A stretch of 64,000 nt of DNA. It comes from Streptococcus oralis. Lineage in GTDB: Bacteria; Bacillota; Bacilli; Lactobacillales; Streptococcaceae. Of the stretch, positions 47,928 to 56,127 are shown piece by piece. Every line of letters begins with the position of its first letter. The stretch's first letter is position 1. A program made the translations under genes and the position numbers. The notes under the pieces are model-generated. The model did no database searches, was not told the DNA's origin, and saw only the letters and a list, made by a program, of their open reading frames with translations. The stretch is from assembly GCF_024399415.1 (NCBI RefSeq), contig NZ_CP029257.1:1573501-1637500 (forward strand). Direction: 5' to 3'.

Positions 47928-48361
47928 TATTTCAAATCCTCCAAAAATTGATAAAGGTTCGTTAAGCCTCTGCCCATGACTTCTTTTTCCTCAGGGCTCA
48001 TGCCATCGATGATTTTTTCGACCATAGCCTTGTGGAATCGTTTATGAAGACGGTGAACCAAACGACCTTGCTTTGTCAAATGCAGATAGACCACTCGACG
48101 GTCTTGGTCAGAACGAATACGCTCAATATAACCTTTTCTCTCCAGGTTATTCAAACTCGTCGTCACTGTTCCAAGAGTTACCATCAGTTCTTTGGAAACC
48201 TTACTTGGCGTTGCCTCCGGGAACTTCCCAATCACATCGATCGTGTGCATTTCTTTGATGGAGATGTCTTTGAATCGACTACCTCGTAAGCTAACCTCCT
48301 CGATCACAAGGACATTATTAAAAATAGATGTTAGATAATCATTTACTTGTTGGTAGTCCAA
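47927..48361 (-). CDS. fabT: Fatty-acid biosynthesis repressor FabT (MarR family)
   Basis: A 144-residue winged-helix regulator that represses the fab genes when bound to long-chain acyl-[42 protein letters not shown] covers the DNA-binding helices (about 38-80), followed by the wing [16 protein letters not shown]. The start is TTG at 48361, supported by GAGGGAGGG seven bases before it and by the usual FabT N-terminus MDYQ. Its own promoter and a FabT-type box upstream imply self-control. Confidence 0.93.
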   Translation of the reverse strand: MDYQQVNDYLTSIFNNVLVIEEVSLRGSRFKDISIKEMHTIDVIGKFPEATPSKVSKELMVTLGTVTTSLNNLERKGYIERIRSDQDRRVVYLHLTKQGRLVHRLHKRFHKAMVEKIIDGMSPEEKEVMGRGLTNLYQFLEDLK

Positions 48362-48385
48362 ATCGTTTCCCTCCCTCTAAAAAAC

Positions 48386-48398
48386 TTTCACAATCAAA
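48386..48398. promoter_or_regulatory. FabT-type operator upstream of fabT
   Basis: Minus strand TTTGATTGTGAAA matches 11 of 13 bases of TTTGATTATCAAA. It lies just downstream of the -10 of the fabT promoter, near the expected transcript start, suited to repression. Confidence 0.6.
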
Positions 48399-48413
48399 GC
48401 ATTTGATAGAAAA

Positions 48414-48442
48414 AGTATAACAAACTTCAAAAAATTATGCAA
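48414..48442 (-). promoter_or_regulatory. Promoter of fabT-fabH-acpP
   Basis: TTGCAT, 17-base spacer, TATACT with TGT before the -10 (extended), about 53 bases before the fabT start. Confidence 0.75.
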
Positions 48443-48450
48443 GTATTTTT

Positions 48451-49236
48451 TTATTTTCCTGAAAATTTTGGTCTTCTTCTTTCAGAATGCGCTCGAACTC
48501 CTTCTTTAAAATCTTCAGTTAAAGATAACGATTCTTGTAATTCCAATTCTAATTCAGCATAATTCTGCCAATCCTTAAATTGACTTTCCCAAACTAGCTT
48601 TTTAATCGCTGCGTATGAGTTTGCTGAACCTCTTCTTAATTTTTTCAGAACTTGTTCTCTTGTTTTTTCTAATTTGTCAACTTCACAAACACGGTATACC
48701 ACGCCCCATTCTAGCGCTTTTTCAGCAGTCAAGGCTTCTCCTGTCATGGCAAGTTGTGCAGCTCGTGTTACCCCGATACTACGACTCAAGAGATGAATCC
48801 CACCAGCGTCTGGTGCCAAGCCAACTCCAACAAAGGCTTGAATGAATTTTGCCTTGTCAGTCGCCAAACAAAAATCAACTGCTACTGCCATATTTGCTGC
48901 GGCACCAGCAACCGCTCCATCTACTTCCATCAAAACAGGTTTTGGAATTTGCTTGATTTTAAAAGAAATTGTATTGACTAATTCTGCAATCTTATTCAAA
49001 GAAGGGATATCATCTTCGTCCACTGCGCGTTTCATCTCAACCAAGTCTCCTCCAACTGAAAAGACCTTCCCATTCGCATTAATCAAGATGAACTGCACAG
49101 CTTGATCCTGCTCTGCTAGGGTCAAAGCTTCTAAAATTTCCTCACACATTGGTATATGGAAACCATTTGCCACTTCGGGACGATTCAAAGTAATGATAGC
49201 AAGATCATCTACGATCTGATATAGGATATGATTCAT
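48451..49236 (-). CDS. fabM: trans-2,cis-3-decenoyl-ACP isomerase (FabM)
   Basis: A 261-residue crotonase-fold enzyme that introduces the cis double bond for unsaturated fatty acids in streptococci. It starts [29 protein letters not shown]. The oxyanion-hole region reads [17 protein letters not shown], and [22 protein letters not shown] is the family's second glycine-rich block. The ATG at 49236 follows AAAGGAGA; an upstream in-frame ATG (49350) lies before the mapped promoter and is rejected. Gene order fabM-fabT-fabH is standard. Simple enoyl-CoA hydratases share the fold, but context favours FabM. Confidence 0.9.
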   Translation of the reverse strand: MNHILYQIVDDLAIITLNRPEVANGFHIPMCEEILEALTLAEQDQAVQFILINANGKVFSVGGDLVEMKRAVDEDDIPSLNKIAELVNTISFKIKQIPKPVLMEVDGAVAGAAANMAVAVDFCLATDKAKFIQAFVGVGLAPDAGGIHLLSRSIGVTRAAQLAMTGEALTAEKALEWGVVYRVCEVDKLEKTREQVLKKLRRGSANSYAAIKKLVWESQFKDWQNYAELELELQESLSLTEDFKEGVRAHSERRRPKFSGK

Positions 49237-49271
49237 AGCTTCTCCTTTTCTTTTGTAAGGCATTAAAATTG

Positions 49272-49284
49272 TTTTATCATCAAA
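49272..49284. promoter_or_regulatory. FabT-like site at the fabM promoter
   Basis: Minus strand TTTGATGATAAAA matches 11 of 13 bases of the FabT box and touches the -10 hexamer. Confidence 0.4.
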
Positions 49285-49312
49285 GTATACCTTTTTTTGG
49301 ATAAAGAGGCAA
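49284..49312 (-). promoter_or_regulatory. Promoter of fabM
   Basis: TTGCCT, 17-base spacer, TATACT, 48 bases before the fabM ATG. Confidence 0.7.
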
Positions 49313-49460
49313 GGAAAAACTAAAGGAAAGTGTCTCAGCTGATTATTCACCCATCATTTATGAGTGTGAGTAAAATTTGACACTCTTACTTTTAAATCGT
49401 TATCACTTTTCAGAATAAGTTAGTGTTTTCTTCTATTATAATAGGAAGTTATTTTCGTCA

Positions 49461-49489
49461 TTGAAAAATGCCCCTCTTTCTGCTATAAT
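49461..49489 (+). promoter_or_regulatory. Promoter of the aspartokinase gene
   Basis: TTGAAA, 17-base spacer, TATAAT, 30 bases before the ATG, which leaves a leader of only about 20 bases. Confidence 0.8.
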
Positions 49490-49518
49490 CGTATAAAATA
49501 CTTACTTGAGGAGTCCTT

Positions 49519-50883
49519 ATGAAGGTTGTAAAATTTGGCGGAAGCTCGCTTGCCTCTGCTGGTCAGTTAGAAAAAGTCTTAAATATCGTTAAAAGTGATA
49601 AAGAACGCCGTTTTGTAGTTGTTTCTGCACCCGGAAAACGCAATGCTGAAGATACCAAGGTGACCGATGCCTTGATTAAATACTATCGCGACTATGTGGC
49701 TGGAAATGACATCAGTGCTAGCCAAAGCTGGATCATTGACCGTTATGCCGCTATGGTTAGTGAACTAGGGTTAAAACCTGCTGTTTTAGAAAAAATCTCT
49801 AAAAGTATTCGTGCCTTGGCAACTCTTCCTATAGAGGACAATGAATTTCTCTATGATACCTTCCTAGCGGCTGGAGAAAATAACAATGCCAAATTGATTG
49901 CAGCCTACTTTAACCAAAACGGCATTGATGCACGCTATGTTCACCCAAGAGAAGCTGGGATTGTTGTCACAAGTGAACCAGGAAACGCACGTATCATTCC
50001 ATCTAGTTATGACAAGATTGAAGGCTTGGCTGATAGCAACGAAGTCCTTGTTATCCCTGGTTTCTTTGGTGTGACTAAAGAAAATCAAATCTGTACTTTT
50101 TCACGTGGAGGTTCAGATATCACAGGTTCTATCATTGCAGCAGGTGTTAAGGCTGATCTCTATGAAAACTTTACAGACGTAGATGGTATCTTTGCTGCCC
50201 ATCCTGGTATTATCCACCAACCGCACTCCATTCCTGAATTAACCTACCGTGAAATGCGTGAGTTGGCATATGCTGGATTTTCAGTCCTTCATGATGAAGC
50301 CCTTCTTCCTGCCTACCGCGGAAAAATTCCTCTTGTTATCAAGAATACCAACAACCCTGATCACCCAGGAACACGCATTGTTTTAGAACACAGTAGTGAT
50401 AAATTCCCAGTAGTAGGGATTGCGGGTGACTCAGGATTCGTCAGCATCAACATGTCAAAATACCTCATGAACCGCGAAGTCGGGTTTGGTCGCAAGGTTC
50501 TTCAAATCCTTGAGGACCTCAATATCGGTTGGGAACACATGCCTACAGGTATTGACGATCTTTCAATCATCCTCCGCTCTCGTGAATTAACTCCTATCAA
50601 AGAAGAAGAAATTCTACGTCAACTCGTTCAAAAGGCTGAAGTGGACCATGCTGAAATCGAACATGACCTTTCCATCATTATGATTGTCGGAGAAAAGATG
50701 AAGAGCCATATCGGGGTAACTGCTACTGCAACACGTGCTTTGTCTGAGAATAAAATCAACATCCAGATGATGTCCCAAGGTTCAAGTGAAGTTTCCATCA
50801 TGTTTGTTGTCAATAAAGAGCAAGAAAAAGCAGCTATTAAGGCTCTCTATCATGCCTTTTTCGATGAAAGTAAGGAAGACTAA
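49519..50883 (+). CDS. lysC: Aspartate kinase
   Basis: A 454-residue enzyme that makes aspartyl-phosphate for lysine, threonine and methionine synthesis. It begins MKVVKFGGSSLASA (the KFGGS aspartokinase signature). FSRGGSDITGSIIAAG is the second signature. The C-terminal part (about 300-454) has two ACT domains (SINMSKYLMNREVGF and IMIVGEKMKSHIGVTATA), so feedback control is likely. Which amino acid inhibits it cannot be read here. It is followed after 2 bases by a DUF956 gene. The short leader leaves no room for a lysine riboswitch. Confidence 0.93.
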   Translation: MKVVKFGGSSLASAGQLEKVLNIVKSDKERRFVVVSAPGKRNAEDTKVTDALIKYYRDYVAGNDISASQSWIIDRYAAMVSELGLKPAVLEKISKSIRALATLPIEDNEFLYDTFLAAGENNNAKLIAAYFNQNGIDARYVHPREAGIVVTSEPGNARIIPSSYDKIEGLADSNEVLVIPGFFGVTKENQICTFSRGGSDITGSIIAAGVKADLYENFTDVDGIFAAHPGIIHQPHSIPELTYREMRELAYAGFSVLHDEALLPAYRGKIPLVIKNTNNPDHPGTRIVLEHSSDKFPVVGIAGDSGFVSINMSKYLMNREVGFGRKVLQILEDLNIGWEHMPTGIDDLSIILRSRELTPIKEEEILRQLVQKAEVDHAEIEHDLSIIMIVGEKMKSHIGVTATATRALSENKINIQMMSQGSSEVSIMFVVNKEQEKAAIKALYHAFFDESKED

Positions 50884-50885
50884 CC

Positions 50886-51257
50886 ATGGCCCAATCACTC
50901 AATCAAGTCATTGACCTCCAAACCACTGGGACATCTTACCTCTCCATCTCTGGAAAAGTTGGAAAATTTTTAGTTGGGGATCAAGCCTTGGAGTTTTATC
51001 CTGATGTCAATGTCGAACAATATATCCAAATCCCCTGGTCCAGTATTCAGCAAATCGGAGCCAATGTAACTGGTCGCAAAATCAGTCGTCACTTTGAAGT
51101 CTTTACTGACCAAGGAAAATTCCTCTTTGCTTCAAAAGACTCTGGAGCTATTCTCAAAATCGCTCGGGAAAAATTAGGAAATGACAAGGTTGTGAAACTT
51201 CCGACTCTACTCCAGACCGTTGGACAAAAACTTAAAAATCTATTTGCAAAAAAGTAA
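50886..51257 (+). CDS. DUF956 family protein (ManO-like)
   Basis: A 123-residue soluble, β-rich protein. The pattern SLNQVIDLQTTGTSYLSISGKVGKFLVGDQALEFYPD at the start and IQIPWSSIQQIGANVTGRKISRHF in the middle is that of DUF956, usually found beside mannose PTS operons and possibly regulating mannose uptake. Here it follows lysC by two bases and lies far from any PTS gene, an arrangement seen in Mitis-group streptococci as far as I recall. The -35 of the serS promoter overlaps its 3' end. Confidence 0.8.
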   Translation: MAQSLNQVIDLQTTGTSYLSISGKVGKFLVGDQALEFYPDVNVEQYIQIPWSSIQQIGANVTGRKISRHFEVFTDQGKFLFASKDSGAILKIAREKLGNDKVVKLPTLLQTVGQKLKNLFAKK

Positions 51258-51272
51258 AAACTTTAGTATAAT
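51244..51272 (+). promoter_or_regulatory. Promoter of the serS T-box leader
   Basis: TTGCAA, 17-base spacer, TATAAT. The -35 lies in the last codons of the DUF956 gene. Confidence 0.8.
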
Positions 51273-51278
51273 CATAGC

Positions 51279-51456
51279 AACGGATAAGTAGGTTATCTCC
51301 TTCTTTCAGAAAGTCTGTGGGTGCTGCGAGCAGATAGGAGGGATAGGTGAAATTCTACCGTTAGTAACAATTACATATACAATCAAGTGCACACCTGTGA
51401 AGTTGGATGGAACCGTGGCCCTGCCACTCCAACACTTTGTCAGGTGTGCTTTTTTC
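51279..51456 (+). promoter_or_regulatory. T-box riboswitch leader of serS
   Basis: A leader of about 180 bases. The conserved T-box segment TTGGATGGAACCGTGG (near 51403-51418) lies between the arms of a terminator (GCACACCTG at 51389-51397, CAGGTGTGC at 51441-51449, then six T). The 5' part can fold as stem I, with TCTCC near 51296 offering UCU or UCC as serine specifier codon. Uncharged tRNA(Ser) should favour antitermination and raise serS expression. I could not compute the fold, so the specifier is a proposal. Confidence 0.88.
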
Positions 51457-51470
51457 ATAAAGGAGTTCTT

Positions 51471-52745
51471 ATGTTAGATATTAAACGTATTCGCACAGAT
51501 TTTGATGCTGTCGCAGAAAAATTGGCTACACGTGGTGTAGATGCTGCTGTCTTAAATGAGATGAAAGAAATCGATGCTAAACGTCGTGACATCTTGGTCA
51601 AGGTTGAAACTCTCAAAGCAGAACGTAACACAGTTTCTGCTGAGATTGCCCAAGCCAAACGCAACAAGGAAAATGCCGATGATAAGATTGCTGCAATGCA
51701 AACCCTATCTGCTGAAGTCAAAGCCTTGGATGCTGAATTGGCAGACATCGATGCTAAATTAACAGAATTTACCACTACTCTTCCAAACATCCCTGCCGAC
51801 AGCGTTCCTGTTGGGGCTGACGAAGATGACAATGTGGAAGTTCGCCGTTGGGGGACTCCACGCGAGTTTGACTTCGAACCAAAAGCTCACTGGGATCTTG
51901 GTGAAGACTTGGGTATCCTTGACTGGGAACGTGGCGGTAAAGTAACAGGCGCTCGCTTCCTTTTCTATAAAGGTCTTGGGGCTCGTTTGGAACGTGCTAT
52001 CTACAACTTCATGTTGGATGAGCATGGCAAGGAAGGCTATACGGAAGTCATCACGCCTTACATGGTTAACCACGACTCTATGTTTGGTACTGGTCAATAT
52101 CCAAAATTCAAGGAAGATACTTTTGAACTCAGCGACACCAACTTTGTCTTGATTCCTACGGCTGAGGTGCCTCTCACAAACTACTACCGTGATGAAATCC
52201 TTGACAGCAAAGACCTACCAATCTACTTTACCGCTATGAGTCCATCTTTCCGTTCTGAAGCTGGTTCTGCAGGTCGTGATACACGTGGCTTGATTCGTCT
52301 ACACCAATTCCACAAGGTTGAAATGGTCAAATTTGCCAAACCAGAAGAATCATACGAAGAATTGGAAAAAATGACAGCCAACGCTGAAAATATCCTTCAA
52401 AAACTCAATCTTCCATACCGTGTCGTTGCGCTCTCTACTGGGGACATGGGCTTCTCAGCTGCCAAGACTTACGACTTGGAAGTTTGGATTCCAGCGCAAA
52501 ATACCTATCGTGAAATCTCAAGCTGTTCAAATACAGAAGATTTCCAAGCCCGTCGTGCTCAAATTCGCTACCGTGATGAAGCCGATGGCAAGGTGAAACT
52601 TCTTCACACCTTGAACGGTTCTGGACTTGCAGTTGGACGTACAGTTGCTGCTATTCTTGAAAACTACCAAAATGCAGATGGCTCTGTGACCATCCCTGAA
52701 GTTCTTCGTCCATATATGGGTGGTGCTGAAGTTATCAAACCATAA
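51471..52745 (+). CDS. serS: Seryl-tRNA synthetase
   Basis: A 424-residue class II synthetase. An N-terminal coiled-coil arm (about residues 28-100, rich in Ala/Lys/Glu) binds the long variable arm of tRNA(Ser). Motif 2 is [18 protein letters not shown] and motif 3 [18 protein letters not shown]. The ATG at 51471 follows AAAGGAG; an in-frame ATG 28 codons earlier lies inside the T-box terminator and is rejected. It is controlled by the T-box leader. Confidence 0.97.
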   Translation: MLDIKRIRTDFDAVAEKLATRGVDAAVLNEMKEIDAKRRDILVKVETLKAERNTVSAEIAQAKRNKENADDKIAAMQTLSAEVKALDAELADIDAKLTEFTTTLPNIPADSVPVGADEDDNVEVRRWGTPREFDFEPKAHWDLGEDLGILDWERGGKVTGARFLFYKGLGARLERAIYNFMLDEHGKEGYTEVITPYMVNHDSMFGTGQYPKFKEDTFELSDTNFVLIPTAEVPLTNYYRDEILDSKDLPIYFTAMSPSFRSEAGSAGRDTRGLIRLHQFHKVEMVKFAKPEESYEELEKMTANAENILQKLNLPYRVVALSTGDMGFSAAKTYDLEVWIPAQNTYREISSCSNTEDFQARRAQIRYRDEADGKVKLLHTLNGSGLAVGRTVAAILENYQNADGSVTIPEVLRPYMGGAEVIKP

Positions 52746-52750
52746 AAATA

Positions 52751-52781
52751 AGGCCTAGCTATTTCTAGCTAGACCTTTTTT
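52751..52781 (+). terminator. Intrinsic terminator after serS
   Basis: Stem AGGCCTAGCTA / TAGCTAGACCT with a three-base loop and six T. It reaches into the 3' end of the convergent TDT gene. Confidence 0.88.
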
Positions 52782-53668
52782 CGTAACCAAATCAGATAAG
52801 CCCCCAATACAAAGAATAAAATAGTGAGGCAAATAGCAGTTTCAGCTAAAACCAGATAATCCAGAAATGGAAGTTTCAAGATACCCTGAGCCATCTTGAG
52901 CGAGGTAGCTGTGATAATGGTTGGGAAGGTGAGGGCTGAGAAGGCTGGTTGAAAGCCTTGTTTTAAAATATTGGGCAGGCGAGTCAACACAAAGAAAAAG
53001 AAGGACTGAGATGCCAAAATCATGACGATCAAGAGCCAAGTCGGTAGCCCTGCTCCTCCAACTCGAACTATGGAAGCTAAGAGTAGAGAAAAGGGAGCAC
53101 AGTAGATTCCTTCCTGTCCAAGCAAGGCCACTGGGAGTGGATCTTTCTTTAAATCGCTATAAATAAGGGGATAGAGATAGAAGGTCAAGACAAAACCAAA
53201 ACTCAAGGTCGCATAGGCAATTTCAATGATACCGACAAGAGGATAGGTCAAGGCTGCTACTGCAATCCCCACATAGAGAACCGTCCAGCTAGGAGTCGCA
53301 TTGACCCTCCGACCTGGACAGGCAAATTTGATGGTAAAAGTAGCAATCAACGCCAAATCCAAGAGAAAGGAAAACCACCAGATCCCTTGTGCTACTATAG
53401 GAAGAGCAGGGAATACGCGAAAGACATAGGTCGATAAAATCATCCCAGCCATAGGAAAAGTGGCCATCCCAGACAAAAGAGGGGGCTTGGTCAATTCTTG
53501 CTTGGTTTCTTCCCAATTAAAAAGATGAAGAATCAGAAAGAAAATCCACAAAACTAAACCAATCAGACTCAATAAATGCGACAGAACTGGCCAAGTATCT
53601 GCAATCAGATTTCCTGCACCTGCTAAACCTAATAAACAGCCAGAGAATACCAAGGGGAGCTTTTTCAT
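52769..53668 (-). CDS. TDT family transporter (TehA-like)
   Basis: A 299-residue protein with about ten hydrophobic segments in the pattern of the tellurite-resistance/dicarboxylate (TDT) family, which includes TehA and SLAC1-type anion channels. LPLVFSGCLLGLAGAGNLI at the start and MATFPMAGMILSTYV (about residues 70-84) are typical. The ATG at 53668 follows GGAGG by five bases, so a TTG four codons earlier is not used. The substrate is unknown. It is convergent with serS. Confidence 0.8.
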   Translation of the reverse strand: MKKLPLVFSGCLLGLAGAGNLIADTWPVLSHLLSLIGLVLWIFFLILHLFNWEETKQELTKPPLLSGMATFPMAGMILSTYVFRVFPALPIVAQGIWWFSFLLDLALIATFTIKFACPGRRVNATPSWTVLYVGIAVAALTYPLVGIIEIAYATLSFGFVLTFYLYPLIYSDLKKDPLPVALLGQEGIYCAPFSLLLASIVRVGGAGLPTWLLIVMILASQSFFFFVLTRLPNILKQGFQPAFSALTFPTIITATSLKMAQGILKLPFLDYLVLAETAICLTILFFVLGAYLIWLRKKV

Positions 53669-53728
53669 CCGAGCCTCCAATAATCATGTTATTATTAGTA
53701 TAGCATAAAAGCGCTTAAAATAGCATAG

Positions 53729-53764
53729 AAAAATGAAGACTGGATTGCTCAGTCTTCATTTTTT
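53729..53764 (-). terminator. Intrinsic terminator after the AhpD-like gene
   Basis: Stem AAATGAAGACTG / CAGTCTTCATTT with a seven-base loop and flanking T/A runs. Confidence 0.88.
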
Positions 53765-53778
53765 CTTTCTGATTCGAA

Positions 53779-54327
53779 CTAGGCATAAGGTTGCAATTCT
53801 GGGTTAATAGGCGTATTGGCTAGGTTGTTGGCATAGTTGCAGAGGCTGGCAAGACTAACACCCAGAACCACGTCCAAGGCATTTTGTTGCGTGTAGCCAG
53901 CTTGCAAAAATTCAGTCAAGGCTTCATCTCCTACACGCCCTTTGGTATTGATGACCGCCAAGGTAAACTTAGCTAGAGTATCTAGTTTTGGATCTGTCTC
54001 GATTGGAGTACGGTTGCGGAGGGCTTGGAGAAGATCATCATTCATCTGAATTTGTTTGATCGAAAAGGCTGTGTGACCTGCGACGCAGAAAGCACAACCA
54101 TTGGTTACGGCAGCTGTGATTTGTACTACTTCGCGTTCCACTGGTGTCAGGCTATTGCGGCGGTTGATAGCTCCGACAGTTCGGTAGGCTTCAAGCGCGG
54201 TTGGGGCATTGGCCAAGAGACCGATTAGGTTGGGAATATAGCCATTGTTATCTTTTTGTACTGTTTCAAGAACTTCTTTTACTTCTGCTGGTGCTGATTC
54301 TACTGTGTGGATGGTAAATGTTGTCAT
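53779..54327 (-). CDS. Carboxymuconolactone decarboxylase (AhpD-like) family protein
   Basis: A 182-residue helical protein with the AhpD-type redox motif NGCAFCVAGHTAF (Cys-x-x-Cys, then His four residues on) at about residues 77-89. EVVQITAAVTNGC precedes it as in the family. Such proteins act as peroxidase-linked thiol reductants or related disulfide enzymes. No peroxiredoxin gene is adjacent, so the partner is unknown. It is a single gene with its own terminator. Confidence 0.87.
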   Translation of the reverse strand: MTTFTIHTVESAPAEVKEVLETVQKDNNGYIPNLIGLLANAPTALEAYRTVGAINRRNSLTPVEREVVQITAAVTNGCAFCVAGHTAFSIKQIQMNDDLLQALRNRTPIETDPKLDTLAKFTLAVINTKGRVGDEALTEFLQAGYTQQNALDVVLGVSLASLCNYANNLANTPINPELQPYA

Positions 54328-54429
54328 AAGAAACCTCTTTTCATTTTATTGTCATTTAGTCTATCATAGAATTTTCCCCTTGGATAATATATATTTTCAA
54401 TCGCCTTGATAGGAAATGTCTATGAAATG

Positions 54430-54454
54430 AAAAAATCACACTAAAAGTGTGATT
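54430..54454 (-). terminator. Intrinsic terminator after the AGCS symporter gene
   Basis: Minus-strand AATCACAC / GTGTGATT stem, five-base loop, TTTTTC tail, beginning just after the stop. Confidence 0.85.
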
Positions 54455-54457
54455 GGG

Positions 54458-55780
54458 TTAGTGTTTAAAATACTTTTTAGTCTCAGCAATGACGACTGGC
54501 GACAAGACTAAGAGGGCAATCAAGTTTGGCAAAGCCATCAAGGCATTGACGATATCTGCGATAATCCAGACCATGTCCAGCTCGATAAAACCTCCCAACA
54601 AGACCATGACTACAAAAACCACACGGTAGAGCCAGATAAAACGAACGCCAAAGAGAAACTCGAAACAGCGTTCTCCATAGTAATTCCAGCCTAGAATTGT
54701 CGTAAAGGCAAAGAGAACCAGAAACATGGTCAGAAGAGCAGGCCCAAAATTCGAAAAAATTGTTGAGAAGGCTGACTGGGTAAGCGCAACTCCATTCAAA
54801 TCACCGCTCCAAACCCCAGTTACCAAGATTGTCAGACCTGTCAGAGTACAGATAATGAGGGTGTCAATAAAGGTTCCTGTCATGGAAATCAAGCCTTGCT
54901 CAACAGGCTCATTTGTCTTAGCCGCAGCAGCTGCAATCGGAGCTGAACCAAGGCCAGATTCGTTCGAAAAGACTCCTCTCGCCACACCATTTTGAATCGC
55001 AGTACGGATAGTCGCACCTGCAAATCCTCCTACTGCAGCTACGGGGCTGAAAGCGGAAGTAAAGATTAGGGTAAGTGTAGCTGGGATTTTCTCAATATTA
55101 AAGAAAATCACAATCAAGGTTCCTAGAATATAGACGATGGCCATAAAAGGAACGACTGCTGTTGAAACCTTGGAAATGGATTTGAGTCCACCAAAGACTG
55201 CAATCGCTACAAAAACAGACAAAACGAGTGCTGTGATAGCTGGATCAATTTGAGCTGTATTTTGGATAGATTCTGTAATTGAATTGACTTGGGTAAAGGT
55301 ACCAATCCCCAGAAGGGCCACCAATACACCAGCTAGGGCAAAGAAGATTGCAAGGGGACGCCACTTTTCTCCCATTCCCAAAAGGATATAGTGCATGGGC
55401 CCTCCAGCTACAGCTCCATTTGCATCCTTGGTGCGATACTTGATAGCCAGCAAGCCTTCTGCATACTTGGTTGCCATCCCAAAGAAGGCAGCCATCCACA
55501 TCCAAAAGAGAGCACCTGGCCCACCAACCTTAATGGCTGTCGCGACTCCGATGATATTTCCCGTTCCAACAGTAGCCGCAAGGGCTGTACACAAGGCTGC
55601 AAAGCTCGATACATCTCCATGTCCCTTATCCTTGGTAAAGATCAACTGAAAGGCCTTGGGAAGACGAGCTAGCTGTAAAAGTCCTAGTCGAATGGTCAGG
55701 TAGATTCCCGTTCCGACCAATAACAGTAAGAGGGGAGGTCCCCAAACGAAAGCATCAAGCGCTTTTAGCAATTCTAACAT
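54458..55780 (-). CDS. Alanine/glycine:cation symporter (AGCS family)
   Basis: A 440-residue membrane protein with about ten helices. GTGNIIGVATAIKVGGPGALFWMW (helix 2-3), FGMATKYAEGLLAIKYR, GPMHYI and NEPVEQGLISMTGTFIDTLIICT are the AGCS landmarks. It takes up or exports alanine or glycine with sodium. The glycine riboswitch upstream indicates that its expression follows glycine, so glycine is a likely substrate. It is a single gene with riboswitch and terminator. Confidence 0.93.
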   Translation of the reverse strand: MLELLKALDAFVWGPPLLLLLVGTGIYLTIRLGLLQLARLPKAFQLIFTKDKGHGDVSSFAALCTALAATVGTGNIIGVATAIKVGGPGALFWMWMAAFFGMATKYAEGLLAIKYRTKDANGAVAGGPMHYILLGMGEKWRPLAIFFALAGVLVALLGIGTFTQVNSITESIQNTAQIDPAITALVLSVFVAIAVFGGLKSISKVSTAVVPFMAIVYILGTLIVIFFNIEKIPATLTLIFTSAFSPVAAVGGFAGATIRTAIQNGVARGVFSNESGLGSAPIAAAAAKTNEPVEQGLISMTGTFIDTLIICTLTGLTILVTGVWSGDLNGVALTQSAFSTIFSNFGPALLTMFLVLFAFTTILGWNYYGERCFEFLFGVRFIWLYRVVFVVMVLLGGFIELDMVWIIADIVNALMALPNLIALLVLSPVVIAETKKYFKH

Positions 55781-55803
55781 GTCCTACTCCTATCTTTTCA
55801 ACC

Positions 55804-55838
55804 CCAAAAGAAAGAGCACATGCAAGATACATGTACTC
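55804..55838 (-). terminator. Riboswitch expression-platform terminator
   Basis: Minus-strand GAGTACATG / GAGCACATG-type stem (one G-U pair) with a seven-base loop and TTTCTTTT, 25 bases before the symporter ATG. Confidence 0.75.
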
Positions 55839-55879
55839 TGGAATGCTTAGATAAATGCCAAAAAGTGGTCTATCCTAGC

Positions 55880-55972
55880 TCTGTCCTTTTACCTGAGAGT
55901 TTGAGCAGTTGCCTGCCTTGCCCCTTCGGTGCCTTTACGGTCTCTCCAGAGTTCCGTCCATTTACAGTCATG
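55880..55972 (-). promoter_or_regulatory. Glycine riboswitch aptamer
   Basis: Minus strand shows the conserved blocks CTCTGGAGAGACC, GGCACCGAAGGGGCAA and CTCAAACTCTCAGGTAAAA, then GGACAGAG. CTCTG and CAGAG pair to close P1. I see only one complete aptamer; a short segment upstream (around 55975-56000) with GTGGAGAAAGG might be a degenerate partner. It should control the symporter through the terminator at 55804-55838. Confidence 0.92.
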
Positions 55973-56034
55973 GAAAACAAACCTTTCTCCACTTCTATTA
56001 AACTTCATTCGGTGTTGGTATTTAATTCTTTATT

Positions 56035-56063
56035 ATTTTACAAAAAAAGTTAGCTTTTGTCAA
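56035..56063 (-). promoter_or_regulatory. Promoter of the riboswitch-symporter transcript
   Basis: TTGACA, 17-base spacer, TAAAAT on the minus strand, about 60 bases before the aptamer. Confidence 0.75.
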
Positions 56064-56127
56064 TATTTTCTATGAAAATTTTTGACTTTTCATTTCTTTT
56101 TTCAGAAAGAGCGAATCCTTCTTCTCT

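Noticed and set aside
49330-49518. Possible lysine riboswitch before aspartokinase
   Set aside because: The promoter at 49461-49489 leaves only about 20 bases of leader.
51387-51470. In-frame extension of serS by 28 codons
   Set aside because: It lies inside the T-box antiterminator/terminator, and a good ribosome site precedes the later ATG.
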